Assembly: GCA_947643595.1 (NCBI GenBank)
Contig: CANRWP010000015.1
Coordinates: forward strand, 1 to 62,646
From: an uncultured bacterium
Lineage (GTDB): Bacteria > Bacillota > Clostridia > Lachnospirales > Lachnospiraceae
Reading direction: 5' to 3'
Length of the DNA: 62,646 bases
The translations under genes and the position numbers were made by a program. Positions 61,252 through 62,646 of this stretch are shown in pieces (the first letter of the stretch is position 1; each line of letters opens with the position of its first letter). The notes below the pieces were generated by a model that searched no databases, was not told the origin of the DNA, and worked only from the letters and a program-made list of their open reading frames with translations.

Positions 61252-62252
61252 GGAAGGAAAAGAACAGACCGTTTCTCTGTAAACCATGCGGGAAGGATTA
61301 TCTCTGGGGCGGGAGGCGTTTGAGAGATGATCTGGAGAAGGAGATGGGAGTCGAATATCTGGCGGAGAGTTGGGAGTGTTCCACACACCCGGACGGTCCA
61401 ACCGAAGTGGCGGACGGCGAGTATCGGGGGATGGAGCTGACTGAGGTATTGAGACTTCATCCGGAATATCAGGGAAGCCATGTCAGGAGCCTGAAAGGGG
61501 CCGGGGAGGGACAGATTCCGGTTCTGGTAAAATTTATTGACGCAAAACAGGATCTCTCCGTGCAGGTCCACCCGACGGATGATTATGCGGATCGGCATGA
61601 AAACGGGCAGCAGGGAAAGACGGAGCTGTGGTATATCATGGATGCGGCGAAAGATGCGGGCATTGTCTGCGGGCTTAAGCGAAAGGCGGACAAAGAGCAG
61701 CTTTGCCGTGCAGCTCTGAGCGGGGATCTGGAGAAATATCTGAGGAGGATCCCGGTGGAGAAGGATCAGGTTTTTTTTGTGGAGGCGGGAACCATCCACG
61801 CCGTCGGGGCCGGATGTCTGATCGCTGAGATACAGGAAAACTCCAATCTGACTTATCGGCTCTACGATTATGACAGGGTGGATAAAGACGGGAAAAAGAG
61901 AGAACTTCATCTGGAGAAGGCACTGGAAGCGGCGGATCTGACGGTGGGGAAAGAACTCAGACAGCCGATTCGGGTGCTGCGGTATGAGCCGGGCATCGCC
62001 CGTGAACTGCTGGGCAGATGCCGGTATTTTGAGGTATATCGTATGCTGGTGAATACGGAGAGGCGCCAGATCGTAAAATTCAGGGCGGATGAACTCAGTT
62101 TCCGGATATTGCTCTGCATCGAGGGCTGCGGCACGCTGACCTTTGAGGATACGACGGTCGATATCTACAGAGGCGACTGTGTTTTTGTGCCGGCGGATTC
62201 TGTGGATATACGAATTCACGGAAGGCTGCAATTTCTGGATGTGAGGTGCTGA
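61248..62252 (+). CDS. manA: Mannose-6-phosphate isomerase (class I)
   Basis: Interconverts fructose-6-phosphate and mannose-6-phosphate using zinc. Landmarks are DYLWGGRRL near the start, VKFIDAKQDLSVQVHPTDDYA (zinc ligands Gln and His), KTELWYIMDA (zinc Glu), FVEAGTIHAVGAGCLIAEIQENSNLTYRLYDYDR (zinc His). It is coupled to manC by ATGA and is the last gene of the GDP-fucose operon. The cupin of ManC may duplicate this activity. Confidence 0.94.
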   Translation: MRKEKNRPFLCKPCGKDYLWGGRRLRDDLEKEMGVEYLAESWECSTHPDGPTEVADGEYRGMELTEVLRLHPEYQGSHVRSLKGAGEGQIPVLVKFIDAKQDLSVQVHPTDDYADRHENGQQGKTELWYIMDAAKDAGIVCGLKRKADKEQLCRAALSGDLEKYLRRIPVEKDQVFFVEAGTIHAVGAGCLIAEIQENSNLTYRLYDYDRVDKDGKKRELHLEKALEAADLTVGKELRQPIRVLRYEPGIARELLGRCRYFEVYRMLVNTERRQIVKFRADELSFRILLCIEGCGTLTFEDTTVDIYRGDCVFVPADSVDIRIHGRLQFLDVRC

Positions 62253-62304
62253 AAACGGACAGATCACTACCGGCACAGAAAGGGCTGATCTGTCCGCTTT
62301 TTTT
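62251..62304. terminator. Terminator between manA and the convergent DUF2461 gene
   Basis: CGGACAGATCA (62256-62266) pairs perfectly with TGATCTGTCCG (62286-62296), followed by T7 on the plus strand, with A4 before the stem for the other direction. Confidence 0.85.
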
Positions 62305-62646
62305 ATCGTGTCGGCATCTGAAAACCTGTGAGCGCTTTGTTCAGGTAATCGTTAAAGGGTTTCATCAGGCGGAAAAGTTCCGCGGCGCGGTCAAGGAACT
62401 GCTCTGCATTTTCCAGTTCCGCATCTTTGACGGGATATTCCAGATACCAGCTTTTATATTTTAAAAATTCTGCCAGGGGATGTTCCTTATCGTATCCGGC
62501 GGGAACGTTTTTGAGGCTTGCCCCCTGTACGGTGAAGTGCTCCTTAAAATCCGGTGCGTCGATGATCTGCTCCCACTGCGCGCCGTTTGTGGAGATATAG
62601 TCCCGCACCATCGCCGTCGCGTCTTTGAACATATCGGCGAACAGGC
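62303..62646 (-). CDS. DUF2461 family protein, 3' part only
   Basis: The C-terminal 114 or so residues of a DUF2461 (TIGR02453-type) protein; the start lies beyond the right edge, since the frame stays open to base 62646. Landmarks are NVPAGYDKEHPLAEFLKYKSW and FRLMKPFNDYLNKAL. Function is unknown. Confidence 0.75.
   Translation of the reverse strand, partial: LFADMFKDATAMVRDYISTNGAQWEQIIDAPDFKEHFTVQGASLKNVPAGYDKEHPLAEFLKYKSWYLEYPVKDAELENAEQFLDRAAELFRLMKPFNDYLNKALTGFQMPTR

Noticed and set aside
1..62646. CRISPR array, tRNA, rRNA or intact IS element.
   Set aside because: I found no regularly spaced repeats, no tRNA-like cloverleaf or CCA ends, no rRNA sequence and no transposase motifs in any frame I read.

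Overview
The window looks like a chromosome segment of a spore-forming anaerobic Clostridia bacterium, most likely a Lachnospiraceae member of moderately high G+C. The support is gene content and order, not a database search: a complete spoIIIAA-AH operon, a Gram-positive asp23-nusB-xseA-xseB-ispA-dxs-tlyA-nadK-argR-recN-spoIVB housekeeping run, strong AGGAGG ribosome sites, an FeoA-FeoB fusion, anaerobic cobaltochelatase CbiK and an FMN riboswitch. I saw no tRNA, rRNA, CRISPR array or intact insertion sequence.

Layout. 1-4750: a truncated reverse-strand remnant, then a cell-wall group (membrane protein, GH25 lysozyme with SH3 repeats, amidase). 4789-9774: FeoAB iron transporter and a hybrid sensor kinase. 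9840-14183: sbcD-sbcC. 14357-19842: spoIIIAA to spoIIIAH. 19834-21672: prfC behind an unusual hairpin-rich leader, then a transglutaminase-like lipoprotein. 23073-32183: the housekeeping/isoprenoid/recombination operon ending in recN, followed by spoIVB. In Bacillus and many clostridia spo0A follows spoIVB; here it does not.

33617-54900 is an accessory region placed directly after spoIVB. It begins with an AT-richer two-gene unit under its own promoter, an ABC-type ATPase and a TOPRIM-like DUF4276 protein, with the architecture of an OLD/PARIS-like defence module. Then come immunity-like and orphan genes (Imm33/DUF2185-DUF4241 fusion, C39-like protease, LRR/zinc-ribbon protein, YjbR, ADP-ribosylglycohydrolase, DMP19-like DUF4375), a class D beta-lactamase fused to a large unknown domain, an Agr/LytTR-type two-component pair without its signal genes, a C45 acyltransferase, a zeta-toxin module with a frameshifted toxin, and a TetR-led flavin/redox cassette ending in a Crp/Fnr regulator and thioredoxin. 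At least five genes here are decayed: three have lost an internal block while keeping both ends, one is frameshifted and one survives only as its first codons.

54916-62252 returns to metabolism: DUF3788, cbiK, an AraC regulator divergent from an FMN-riboswitch-controlled ribU, and a tightly coupled gmd-fcl-manC-manA operon that makes GDP-L-fucose from fructose-6-phosphate, except for phosphomannomutase, which is not in the window. A DUF2461 gene runs off the right edge.
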